Below are positions 1-5,709 of a DNA stretch of 9,142 nt, piece after piece. The position numbers and the translations under genes were made by a program. The stretch spans positions 1 to 9,142 of the forward strand of contig JAOQAL010000400.1 in NCBI GenBank assembly GCA_025963615.1, read 5' to 3'. The stretch comes from Chitinophagaceae bacterium (GTDB lineage Bacteria > Bacteroidota > Bacteroidia > Chitinophagales > Chitinophagaceae). How positions within the stretch are numbered: position 1 is the first letter of the stretch; every line of letters starts with the position of its first letter. Below the pieces are notes generated by a model. The model had not been told where the DNA came from, made no database searches, and worked only from the letters and a program-made list of their open reading frames with translations.

Positions 1-45
1 TTCACCCCGAAAAACGCGAACCTTTTTTGCTGTGATCGTTTCCAT
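1..45 (-). CDS. N-terminal 15 codons of an unidentified leftward gene (partial)
   Basis: Reading the minus strand from an ATG at 45 gives METITAKKVRVFRGE, which runs off the window. A GGAG lies about eight bases upstream of this ATG, giving an unusually good ribosome binding site for this genome, and a promoter-like pair lies further upstream (72-100). An ATG in another frame at 59 is less likely because it has no such site. The piece is too short to name. It is lysine/arginine rich with no membrane segment in the visible part. Confidence 0.45.
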   Translation of the reverse strand, partial: METITAKKVRVFRGE

Positions 46-71
46 AATATTTGCTCCATGAGTTTAAGGAA

Positions 72-100
72 CAAAATTAATTATGCTTATCCTTGCCAAC
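72..100 (-). promoter_or_regulatory. Bacteroidota-type promoter for the leftward gene at 45
   Basis: On the minus strand TAATTTTG (79 to 72) matches the -7 consensus TAnnTTTG. GTTG (100 to 97), three of four bases of the -33 TTTG, lies 17 bases upstream. The predicted transcript start near 66 leaves a leader of about 20 bases that carries the GGAG in front of the ATG at 45. Confidence 0.4.
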
Positions 101-428
101 CAGATGTACTTGGCCGGATGGATACAACAAATTTACTTATTAGTTCAAAGGGAATTTGATTATAGGCTTGTGCCAAGACCCAAGATAGGGAATTATTAGT
201 TTGGCAACGTTGGCCCAGCTGTTGTGAGCGGTCCTGTTTTTCTAACTAGTAATAAAATAAAAATTATAAGATGCTCCCGGATGATCGGGACAAGTTATGC
301 TTTCTTCTTCCCGCGTGTCCGATATCGGCAGTATAAGAGTTTGTTGATATATAAAAATTCCATTTAAGGACGTTAACCCTATTGATTCAAGCTATATCGA
401 TTGATCGATAACAAAAATCACTTCGAAT
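101..428. other. Gene-free stretch with small palindromes
   Basis: I see no convincing gene in either strand. Two inverted repeats are visible. TCCCG/CGGGA at 275-290 has a 6-base loop and resembles the TCCCGAT/ATCGGGA hairpin at 6829-6846. TATCGAT/ATCGATA at 395-410 has a 2-base centre. A 39-codon open frame from 82 has no promoter and no recognisable protein character. Confidence 0.4.
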
Positions 429-458
429 TCAGACCTCAGGTTTGAATATCAGGTCTGA
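429..458. repeat. Inverted repeat downstream of the toxin remnant
   Basis: TCAGACCT (429-436) and AGGTCTGA (451-458) are perfect 8-base arms around a 14-base loop. It lies just beyond the stop of the truncated toxin reading frame. It has no immediate T-run in either direction, so it is a poor intrinsic terminator. It may be a scar or end of whatever replaced the rest of the toxin gene. Confidence 0.4.
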
Positions 459-482
459 CCCACTTCACAAAATCCAATTTTA

Positions 483-584
483 TCAATTCCTAAGGCGAAA
501 GTCCTCAAATAAAGCTGACGAGATTGTCTTTTGCAACAGGTCCGTGAGTAAATCATTGACGGTGTTCCAATATAAATCCGGCAT
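483..584 (-). pseudogene. Truncated AbiEii/AbiGii-type nucleotidyltransferase toxin, N-terminal stub
   Basis: The ATG at 584 follows the antitoxin stop by five bases, the usual spacing of a toxin-antitoxin operon. The 33 codons begin MPDLYWNTVND and end ALFEDFRLRN before TGA. From memory of the family, small Bacteroidota AbiEii-like toxins start this way and continue from the 'FxDFRL' segment into the GGTAL nucleotidyltransferase motif. Here the frame ends exactly where GGTAL should begin, so the catalytic G-S/T motif and the metal-binding aspartates are absent. The family normally runs to roughly 200 residues or more. No remaining toxin segment is recognisable further down the minus strand, so this is a deletion and not a frameshift. 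The product should have no toxin activity. The family call rests on a short N-terminus plus operon position. Confidence 0.6.
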
Positions 585-589
585 GAATT

Positions 590-1066
590 CTATTTTGAAT
601 ATTTCAGTTCAGGTGATTCACTCAATACTGAAGCGACTCGGTCAGCACCATAGAACCGGCCCATCTCTTCCTGTTCCTTCTCATTGCCCCGTTCGAATAC
701 CCGGCGAATAACCGCTTTATATTGTCGTTGCCAGTCGATTGTTTCTATATTGGTATCCCAGAATATAACCGGGCGCAATTTCGAAAGATCTGGCAATAGC
801 CTCTTGCGTTTTAATTTTTCCTGTTTGATGTCATAGTATACCTGTAGGGTCATAAAATAACCTTCTTCCAGACCCAGTGCTTCCTCAATCCTTAAAGCAA
901 GCGCAGTATTCATGCTTCGTTTTCCCTTAGAAATTGCAGTCAACGTTTGGGGATATTCATGTAAGGATAGGGCAAAGCGTCCTTTAGCTAAGTTTTGTTC
1001 TTTTAGTTTACGTTCCAGAACCAAGCCTGGGTGAATGCCTTTTAATATATCCAGTTCATCTTTCAT
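590..1066 (-). CDS. HigA/VapI-like XRE antitoxin with C-terminal DUF6922-like domain
   Basis: This 158-residue protein is probably a DNA-binding antitoxin and autorepressor. Residues 11-80 match the HigA/VapI plasmid-maintenance antidote layout: IHPGLVLERKL, an HTH around 23-47, SKGKRSMNTALALRIEEALGL, then the 'Y-[FM]-x-LQxxYDI' end. Residues 95-140 (LRPVIFWD ... IDW ... VIRRVFERGN ... GRFYG) resemble the DUF6922 domain, which I know mainly from proteins encoded beside AbiEii nucleotidyltransferase toxins. The next gene on the same strand begins 5 bases after the stop and is such a toxin, but truncated. The ATG at 1066 is preceded by a 16-base palindrome (1077-1092), the likely autoregulatory operator. 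The reading frame is intact and full-length, so the antitoxin may still repress or neutralise related toxins elsewhere in the genome. Confidence 0.8.
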   Translation of the reverse strand: MKDELDILKGIHPGLVLERKLKEQNLAKGRFALSLHEYPQTLTAISKGKRSMNTALALRIEEALGLEEGYFMTLQVYYDIKQEKLKRKRLLPDLSKLRPVIFWDTNIETIDWQRQYKAVIRRVFERGNEKEQEEMGRFYGADRVASVLSESPELKYSK

Positions 1067-1076
1067 AGTTTCAAAA

Positions 1077-1092
1077 TAAACAAATTTGTTTA
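1077..1092. promoter_or_regulatory. 16-base perfect palindrome, probable antitoxin operator
   Basis: TAAACAAATTTGTTTA is its own reverse complement and ends 10 bases before the antitoxin ATG at 1066. HTH antitoxins of this class usually repress their own operon by binding such a dyad. AT-rich DNA produces palindromes by chance, but 16 perfect bases at this position is suggestive. No clean TAnnTTTG element was found next to it. Confidence 0.5.
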
Positions 1093-1154
1093 CATTATTG
1101 TGCTTTCTTTTGTCTAAAATTTAGTAAAGCCAAATATTAATCAAATCAGCATAA

Positions 1155-1277
1155 GCCTCGCTGGGAATATATTTTTTAAGAACAAGCCCGCTACTGGAAG
1201 ATGAGGTAATGATATGGAATATTTACAATACCATCCGTGAAATAGAAAGCTCCTTTCGCACTCTGAAAACCGATTAA
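1155..1277 (+). pseudogene. IS4/IS1634-like transposase fragment
   Basis: The reading frame between TAA at 1152 and TAA at 1275 encodes 'GIYFLRTS' followed by 'WNIYNTIREIESSFRTLKTD'. This matches what I remember of the C-terminal catalytic stretch of DDE transposases of the IS4/IS1634 group, where the last acidic residue lies in an 'IExxFRxLK' segment; the E-(6)-K spacing is visible here. The usual continuation (DLxxRPVYH) is lost at the junction with the following ATPase fragment. No start codon, upstream catalytic aspartates or terminal inverted repeats are present. It is a dead remnant of about 40 codons. The exact IS family is uncertain. Confidence 0.55.
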
Positions 1278-1672
1278 GGTCGGAGCTTACAGTACCAATC
1301 TGCGAAAGGAAATTTCCAAAAGCTCCAAATGGTTTTTTTATGACAACGGTATTCGCAATGCTATTGTTAATGATTTTCGTTTGCCTACTCTCAGAAATGA
1401 TATGGGATTGCTATGGGAAAACCATGTTATGGCAGAACGGATAAAAGAAATGCCTACACCGGAAAGAATGTACAATACTACTTCTGGCAGAATACAACCA
1501 GCAGCAAGTTGACCTGATCGAATTTGAGAGCGGGCAGATTTCGGCCTATGAGTTTAAATACTCACCAACTAAAAAAGTGAAAGTTCCCCCTGCTTTTTCA
1601 ACTGCTTATCCTGATGCTCCTTTTACAACCATTTCAAAGGACAACTATTTTGATTGGATAACAAAATATTAA
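1276..1672 (+). pseudogene. DUF4143 / AAA ATPase C-terminal fragment with two frameshifts
   Basis: Three reading frames join into one recognisable C-terminus of the ATP-binding proteins that end in DUF4143. Frame one (from about 1276) gives GAYSTNLRKEISKSSK, WFFYDNGIRNAIVNDF, LRNDMGLLWEN and AERIK. A one-base loss near 1444-1448 moves the frame to RNAYTGKNVQYYFWQ. A second one-base loss near 1498-1503 moves it to QQVDLIE, then YEFKYSPTKKVKVP, ending at TAA 1670-1672. The FYDNGIRNA, YYFWR/Q and Q-(E/V)-D-x-IE motifs are typical of the family, whose full proteins are nearly 400 residues. The whole AAA+ P-loop half is missing and a transposase fragment abuts the 5' end. It cannot encode a working ATPase. 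Confidence 0.8.
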
Positions 1673-1954
1673 GATTCAAATGGGAGACCCCGATACCCTG
1701 AGTATGTTGAATAAATAAAAAGAAGATACAAGGTTGCCAGTAGTCTGCGACTACTGACTGCAAATGAACTCTTTGGAATACTCTCCTTATTCATTTTGAG
1801 AAGTAGCTCAATTTAACTTAGTCAAACAATGAATTCACCCATTGGTTCAACGCTCAAGTCATTCCGGGATCTATTGCTAGATTTCGTCCAGTGCCAGGTT
1901 ATCCACTTCTGTTCATCCCTCGTGTACTCATTGAATTATTATCAAGAAACAACG
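1673..1954. other. Intergenic stretch with one hairpin
   Basis: There is no convincing gene. CAGTAGTC (1738-1745) and GACTACTG (1749-1756) form an 8-base-pair stem with a 3-base loop. It is not followed by a T-run, so I do not call it a terminator. It resembles the simple CAGTAGTC-type interspersed repeats often scattered in Bacteroidota genomes. Confidence 0.4.
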
Positions 1955-3136
1955 CTATTCATTTGATCCCGAATTTTTAATTTTTTTTAAACTTTGCCTG
2001 GTAAACTTTACTACGGGGTTGTAAACAGGCTTAATACTTTTTAAATAGGTGTAGATAGCCTGCAGGTCCTTGTCCGTCATATAGCGGTAAGTGGACCAGG
2101 GCATCAATGAATTAAGCGAATTGGGTTCCACTTTATAAATAGCACCGCTGTCCCCGTAAGACCTGAATTTATTTACGAAAGTTCCCGCTGTCCATGACCC
2201 CAGGCCACTTTCATCCGGAGTCAAATTAGCCGAGTGTACAAACCCTCCGGTAGGCAAAGGATATTCTATACCTCCGCTTAACATCCTGGTGGTATCATTT
2301 ATTTCCAGCCATTTTTTTGGTGTATGACAATCGTTACAGGAAGCTATTGTTACCAAATAGCGCCCGGAATCCACCGCCGTTTTCAGATCTTTTAAATAAA
2401 CAGGTTTCGCTATCCGGGGAATGGTCCTGTTATACAGGCTGTGAAAAAAATTGATTTGGGTAATACCCGCCGGCTTATTGGCAAAAGTTGGTAATGTCCG
2501 GATATAGGCAATGATCGCTTTAATATCTCCGGGGTCTGCCTTCGAAAAATTCTGAAAAGGCATGACATGGTTTATGGTTTTCCCATCCTTGTCAATTCCT
2601 GTTGTTAATAAACGGTATAATTCACCATCGCTCCAATTTCCGAGGCTGGCCGGAGTGATATTAGGTGTAAAACTTTCGCCAGGAAAACTAAATCCAAGTT
2701 TTTGTGAAAGAAAAGGTCCGCCGGCTCCCTTCTGGCCACTTACGATGGGCCAGGAAAAATAATTCACATTCCGCGGGCTATGGCAATCAACGCATATTGC
2801 AACATGTTCTGTCAGGTATTCACCCCGTTTAAGCAAAGCACTATCATGATGATCTATTACTATATCCGGAACAGGCGGAATTTTGGGAAGAGCATATCGA
2901 ATGTAAAAACAAATAACTCCAGTTAACAATATAACTACCAGGATTAAAGCCGGCAATAGTTTCTTCCAAACCCTCCATTCAAAAAATCTATTGAAAATTA
3001 TATCCATCAACCGCATAAAACGACTATGCTCAATAGCTGAATGAAATTGCTTTTGTTTCAAAAGCCGAAGGTCGTTATCAATGGTTATAAAAGCTGCAAC
3101 GATAATTATCCCAATAATTATGAGAAGTATATACAT
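1955..3136 (-). CDS. Membrane-anchored diheme c-type cytochrome
   Basis: This 393-residue protein (ATG at 3136; a TTG at 3139 would add one residue) probably passes electrons in the periplasm from a membrane dehydrogenase or toward a terminal oxidase. Two hydrophobic segments precede the soluble part, residues 2-19 and 61-79; the second is followed by a 'YALPKIPPVPDIVID' linker typical of anchored cytochromes. Heme motifs are CVDCH (115-119) and CNDCH (267-271). The methionines in HVMPF (192) and LMPW (345) are likely sixth ligands, and SFTPNITP and HSANLTPDE are repeated domain motifs. It is thus two tandem cytochrome c domains. The first hydrophobic segment and the 40-residue linker are unusual, and Met41 or Met44 are alternative starts. 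A TATGTTTG promoter-like element overlaps the start (3137-3144). The gene stands alone, with no dehydrogenase beside it, so its partner is unknown. Confidence 0.85.
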   Translation of the reverse strand: MYILLIIIGIIIVAAFITIDNDLRLLKQKQFHSAIEHSRFMRLMDIIFNRFFEWRVWKKLLPALILVVILLTGVICFYIRYALPKIPPVPDIVIDHHDSALLKRGEYLTEHVAICVDCHSPRNVNYFSWPIVSGQKGAGGPFLSQKLGFSFPGESFTPNITPASLGNWSDGELYRLLTTGIDKDGKTINHVMPFQNFSKADPGDIKAIIAYIRTLPTFANKPAGITQINFFHSLYNRTIPRIAKPVYLKDLKTAVDSGRYLVTIASCNDCHTPKKWLEINDTTRMLSGGIEYPLPTGGFVHSANLTPDESGLGSWTAGTFVNKFRSYGDSGAIYKVEPNSLNSLMPWSTYRYMTDKDLQAIYTYLKSIKPVYNPVVKFTRQSLKKIKNSGSNE

Positions 3137-3175
3137 CAAACATATTTTAGAATAAATGGTGTATTCTGTTTGCTC

Positions 3176-3209
3176 TTTGATACTAAAAGTCTACCGCTTC
3201 CTAACTTTG
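3176..3209 (+). promoter_or_regulatory. Bacteroidota-type promoter
   Basis: TTTG (3176-3179), a 22-base spacer and TAACTTTG (3202-3209) fit the -33 TTTG / -7 TAnnTTTG consensus exactly in both boxes. An ATG follows at 3221, so the message would be nearly leaderless. It faces away from the cytochrome gene. Confidence 0.5.
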
Positions 3210-3220
3210 AAAATATCACC

Positions 3221-3358
3221 ATGAAGAAAACTAAAAATCTTTTCCTGCTCTATTCAATCACAAAATTGTCCCTATTTATTTCGCTAAACCAATTTGTTTT
3301 CCAAAATCCTGGTTCAACAAGGAATAAATATCCTTCAACCATATTTCTATCGTTTTGA
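3221..3358 (+). pseudogene. Secretory-leader-like 45-codon ORF, probable 5' remnant of an exported protein gene
   Basis: The ORF begins MKKTKNLFLLYSITKLSLF and continues through a hydrophobic stretch to about residue 28, resembling a signal peptide with a basic N-end. It then runs 'QNPGSTRNKYPS' and stops at 3356-3358. It lies 12 bases after a good promoter, which supports a genuine start. No exported domain follows in any frame, so I read it as the surviving front of a decayed secreted-protein gene, divergent from the cytochrome. A real 45-residue secreted peptide is the alternative. No family is recognised. Confidence 0.3.
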
Positions 3359-3414
3359 TAGCCATTGACAACCGTTAACTCATTCATTATATAAGAGAAA
3401 ACAGGGCGTCTTTC

Positions 3415-3591
3415 TTACCTGGTTAAACGTTCGAAGGCATATTTTTTGCTGAGGCCGATATACAACAACAACGGGCTGATCTTTTGAGGGGGGATATTTG
3501 CTCCCGGAATGTAATTATACAGGCGGAAGCCATCGCCTGCCATGCCTGGCCTGGCAGGTTTTGCTATTATTTTTTCAATGTTCCTTTTCAT
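3415..3591 (-). pseudogene. Pirin-family protein, N-terminal stub
   Basis: From ATG at 3591 the minus strand encodes 58 residues: MKRNIEKIIAKPA, then GDGFRLYNYIPG, then ISPLLLY and a short tail ending at TAA 3415-3417. The block 'GDGFR-[VL]-[FY]-N-[FY]-IPG ... SP-[FL]-LLDYG' is the N-terminus of Bacteroidota pirins, cupin-fold proteins of about 290 residues. The next expected motif, the PHRGFET metal-binding region, is absent. The sequence drifts after LLLY, where LDYG is expected. The stub therefore lacks every metal ligand of the cupin barrel. A CCTGCCA/TGGCAGG palindrome lies inside the reading frame at the PARPGMAG residues. Calling it a pseudogene is safe; the family call is fairly secure. 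Confidence 0.65.
3536..3558. repeat. CCTGCCA/TGGCAGG interspersed palindrome
   Basis: Seven-base arms, CCTGCCA (3536-3542) and TGGCAGG (3552-3558), flank a 9-base GC-rich centre. It belongs to the same general class as the CCTG-CCGG/CCGG-CAGG dyad at 6807-6823. It sits inside the pirin stub without breaking its frame. Confidence 0.5.
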
Positions 3592-4013
3592 ATTACGTGC
3601 TTTTAAGTTGTACCAAATCAGGATGTATTAAATCATTTAGCCTATTTCTCAGGTGATTAGTTTTTTGAGCCTATTGTTTAACTTTTGATTGTTTAATTGC
3701 TGATATAAACCTACAACCGCATGGGGCCTGAATGATCTGGCCGTAGTTGAACAGGCTAAAACTGTCGCTCAGATGGGAGGGCATGGTAGACTAGATGCTG
3801 GATATTAGATCCTACATGCTGGATCCTCATTGGGAATAGCTCCGGAGGAGCAATCTGTCTATAGTTAAGCATCAAAAAAAGTTCTTTAACTCCCTCAGGA
3901 ATTTCCTCTGGCAGTTCAGGAGGTTCCGACGGAGTCCTGCATCATTAATTTACAATTGGTATAAACAGGATGCTCCTGGGGCAACTCTTCTATCTTCTTC
4001 CTATAAAAAAGGA
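3592..4013. other. Repeat-rich intergenic region without a convincing gene
   Basis: Two kinds of repeat are visible. Near 3794-3834 a short phrase ATGCTGGAT occurs twice with variants (GATGCTGGATATTAGATC, then CATGCTGGATCC). Near 3838-3945 there are small palindromes with the look of interspersed Bacteroidota repeats: GCTCC-GGA-GGAGC around 3839-3851 and TCCGACGGA near 3926-3934. The segment 3671-3808 has protein-like reading frames on both strands and is listed separately. Confidence 0.4.
3671..3808. other. Unidentified protein-like fragment, strand undecided
   Basis: On the plus strand 3704-3808 encodes 34 codons beginning YKPTTAWGLNDLAVVEQAK, with a stop directly before and no start codon. 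On the minus strand 3671-3784 encodes a 37-codon ORF starting MPSHLSDSFSLFNYGQ. The plus-strand peptide has the composition of a real enzyme fragment, but I cannot name it. It is either a relic of a deleted gene or a conserved noncoding repeat. Neither reading has a recognisable promoter. Confidence 0.25.
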
Positions 4014-4540
4014 ACCACAAACACAGAGGAAACGTAGTTCTTTTCCGTTGTTTATCTATATATTACCCTATGTGCCTATCTTTCCTATGTGGTTCAAAAA
4101 AAAGGGGAACACATGGATTTCTCCGCTTGCTATAAAAATGTTTAACTTCTCTTTTCTAATCCCCGGGGTCTGCCCATGCACAATTCTGAATTTTATTGAA
4201 CTGTGTTGTAAGGGCAAGACCCCAGGCATACACGACCACATAGACACAGAGGAAACATAGTTTTTTTTCCGTTGTTTATCTATATGTTACCCTATGTGCC
4301 TATCGTTCCTATGTGGTTCAAAAAAAAGGGGAACACATGGATTTCTCCGCTTGCTATAAAAATGATTAACTTCTCTTTTCTAATTCCCGGGGTCTGCCCA
4401 TGCACAATTCTGAATTTTATTGATCTGTGTTGTAAGGGCAAGACCCCAGGCATACACGACCACATAAACACAGAGGAAACGTAGTTTTTTTCCGTTGTTT
4501 ATCTATATGTTACCCTATGTGCCTTTCTTTCCTATGTGGT
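4014..4540. repeat. Tandem array of hairpin units (about 2.4 copies, period 221-224)
   Basis: An 80-83 base module starting ACCACA and ending TGTGGT occurs three times: 4014-4093, 4235-4317 and 4459-4540. The two intervening spacers, 4094-4234 and 4318-4458, are both 141 bases and I count only three substitutions between them. In the middle copy the two ends are inverted repeats: ACCACATAG at the left matches CTATGTGGT at the right, and a second partial match lies inside (AAACATAG / CTATGTGC). Each spacer carries its own long hairpin, GGGGTCTGCCC paired with GGGCAAGACCCC (4165-4175 with 4212-4223; 4389-4399 with 4436-4447). The spacers are more alike than the flanking modules, whose lengths vary mainly in T-runs. 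The open frames across it have no protein character, so it is noncoding. Confidence 0.85.
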
Positions 4541-4607
4541 TCAAAATAAAAAAACTAACCACCCAATAGAAAACATGGTATTTTGTTCTCCTTGTTATCA
4601 TGCTAAC

Positions 4608-5606
4608 TCAACTTTTCAATTTGTTGGGAGATAATCCGAATTTCTTTTTAAAGGCGTTGCTAAAATGCTGTACCGATGAATAACCCAATTCTGATGCAAT
4701 TTGGCTCGCAGACGTTTTATTTTTAAGTAGATCATTTTTTGCAATCTCAAGTCGTGCATCCGATAAATATCCAAAAACAGTATTATCAAAAATTTCCTTG
4801 AAGCCTCTCTTTAATTTATATTCATTTATACCAATGATTTTTGCCAACTCTGACAAACTTGGAGGCATTCCCAGGTGGCTCATAATATACTCACGGGCAT
4901 ATAGTATACACTCTTTATCATATTTTGTTTTAATATACCGGTACGATGGTATTAAAGCGGCATTGCAAGCCTCCGCCTGAAGTACCAAAAACTCTATACT
5001 TTTTGAAAGTAAATACATTTTTTTTAGCCCGTCTTTGTAACTGCAGTTTACAATATTGCTGATCAAATTCAGCATCGTTGCATCTATCGGAAGGTTACCA
5101 ACGGAAAGAACGCTCGGCCGGCCGTTTAATACGTCTTCACTAAAACGGTTTAATACTTCGTTGGCATCCCCTGTAAGGCGTAAAAAAGCATCTTTTGTAA
5201 ATTGAATAAAAAACAAAGAGGTACGCAAACGTTCACATTTCAAGATACCTTCATTAGTATCATTTGCATTGGAGTAGAAAAGATTGTGCTGATAATTTCC
5301 AAATAGCTGGGCAGCATTTCCTGTTTTACTTCCCATAAATACCGAACCTTTAAGGTTGGCCTGAAAAGTAACAAGTTCAACTTTTATATTGTAAGTCCAT
5401 TCTAATTCAACGGGCTTCTTGTAGTGCCAATCGGAATAACCCATTCTGATACCATCAAAATACCATTCATTCGAATGACCCTCAACAAAAGAATGGTTGA
5501 TCTTTTGTGATTGTTCAACCAATTCATTGCTTTCAAAACCATTCAGAAAAAAATCGTCTAAATGCTGAAAATGATCCTCCGAAATACCCTTTAGTTTAAA
5601 TGACAT
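4608..5606 (-). CDS. AraC-family transcriptional regulator (PchR-like HTH)
   Basis: This is a 332-residue DNA-binding regulator. The C-terminal AraC/XylS domain spans about 228-332. The first HTH (PSLSELAKIIGINEYKLKRG, about 249-268) is followed by FKEIFDNTVFGYLSDARLEIA, the form seen in PchR-type regulators. The second (TSASQIASELGYSSVQHFSN, 298-317) is followed by the AraC signature end AFKKKFGLSPNKLK. Residues 1-220 form an effector domain that I cannot assign. The ATG at 5606 gives a complete N-terminus, and a TATATTTG box lies about 40 bases upstream (5645-5652). The gene is divergent from the membrane protein at 5710, with a 103-base shared control region, so that gene is its likely target. 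PchR relatives often respond to siderophores or other small ligands, but the ligand here is unknown. Confidence 0.85.
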   Translation of the reverse strand: MSFKLKGISEDHFQHLDDFFLNGFESNELVEQSQKINHSFVEGHSNEWYFDGIRMGYSDWHYKKPVELEWTYNIKVELVTFQANLKGSVFMGSKTGNAAQLFGNYQHNLFYSNANDTNEGILKCERLRTSLFFIQFTKDAFLRLTGDANEVLNRFSEDVLNGRPSVLSVGNLPIDATMLNLISNIVNCSYKDGLKKMYLLSKSIEFLVLQAEACNAALIPSYRYIKTKYDKECILYAREYIMSHLGMPPSLSELAKIIGINEYKLKRGFKEIFDNTVFGYLSDARLEIAKNDLLKNKTSASQIASELGYSSVQHFSNAFKKKFGLSPNKLKS

Positions 5607-5644
5607 GACTCCGTAAATTGTAAGTTATACTCCCTTTAATGTAA

Positions 5645-5652
5645 CAAATATA
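5645..5652 (-). promoter_or_regulatory. -7 element for the AraC regulator gene
   Basis: The minus strand reads TATATTTG, matching TAnnTTTG. The transcript would start near 5639 and leave a leader of about 33 bases before the ATG at 5606. No convincing -33 TTTG was found, which would fit a promoter that needs an activator. Confidence 0.35.
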
Positions 5653-5664
5653 TGCAGGAAGCCA

Positions 5665-5708
5665 ATAGGTTTGCCTACCTATCGCATTATTAAAATAGGC
5701 CCTTTTAA
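5665..5708. promoter_or_regulatory. Divergent control region with two dyads and a plus-strand -7 box
   Basis: TAGGTTTG (5666-5673, plus) matches TAnnTTTG and faces the membrane protein gene at 5710. ATAGGT/ACCTAT (5665-5670 and 5677-5682) and TTAAAA/TTTTAA (5690-5695 and 5703-5708) are inverted repeats that could bind the AraC-family regulator. No clear -33 box is present for this promoter. Confidence 0.35.
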
Positions 5709-5709
5709 C

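Noticed and set aside
82..201. 39-codon open frame starting at ATG 82
   Set aside because: It overlaps the probable minus-strand promoter, has no promoter of its own and no protein-like composition.
442..711. 89-codon plus-strand open frame
   Set aside because: It runs antisense to the toxin stub and the antitoxin end, both of which are supported by family motifs and operon spacing.
1213..1672. A complete insertion sequence from the transposase fragment onward
   Set aside because: No terminal inverted repeats, no target duplication and only about 40 codons of transposase remain; the following sequence is a DUF4143 ATPase fragment.
3970..4484. Two open frames of 96 and 70 codons with near-identical translations
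   Set aside because: They lie entirely in the tandem hairpin array and repeat because the DNA repeats; the peptide has no domain character, promoter or plausible start.
4014..4540. Possible CRISPR array from the regular repeats
   Set aside because: Modules are 80-83 bases, the 141-base spacers are nearly identical to each other, and there are no cas genes; CRISPR spacers should be short and unique.
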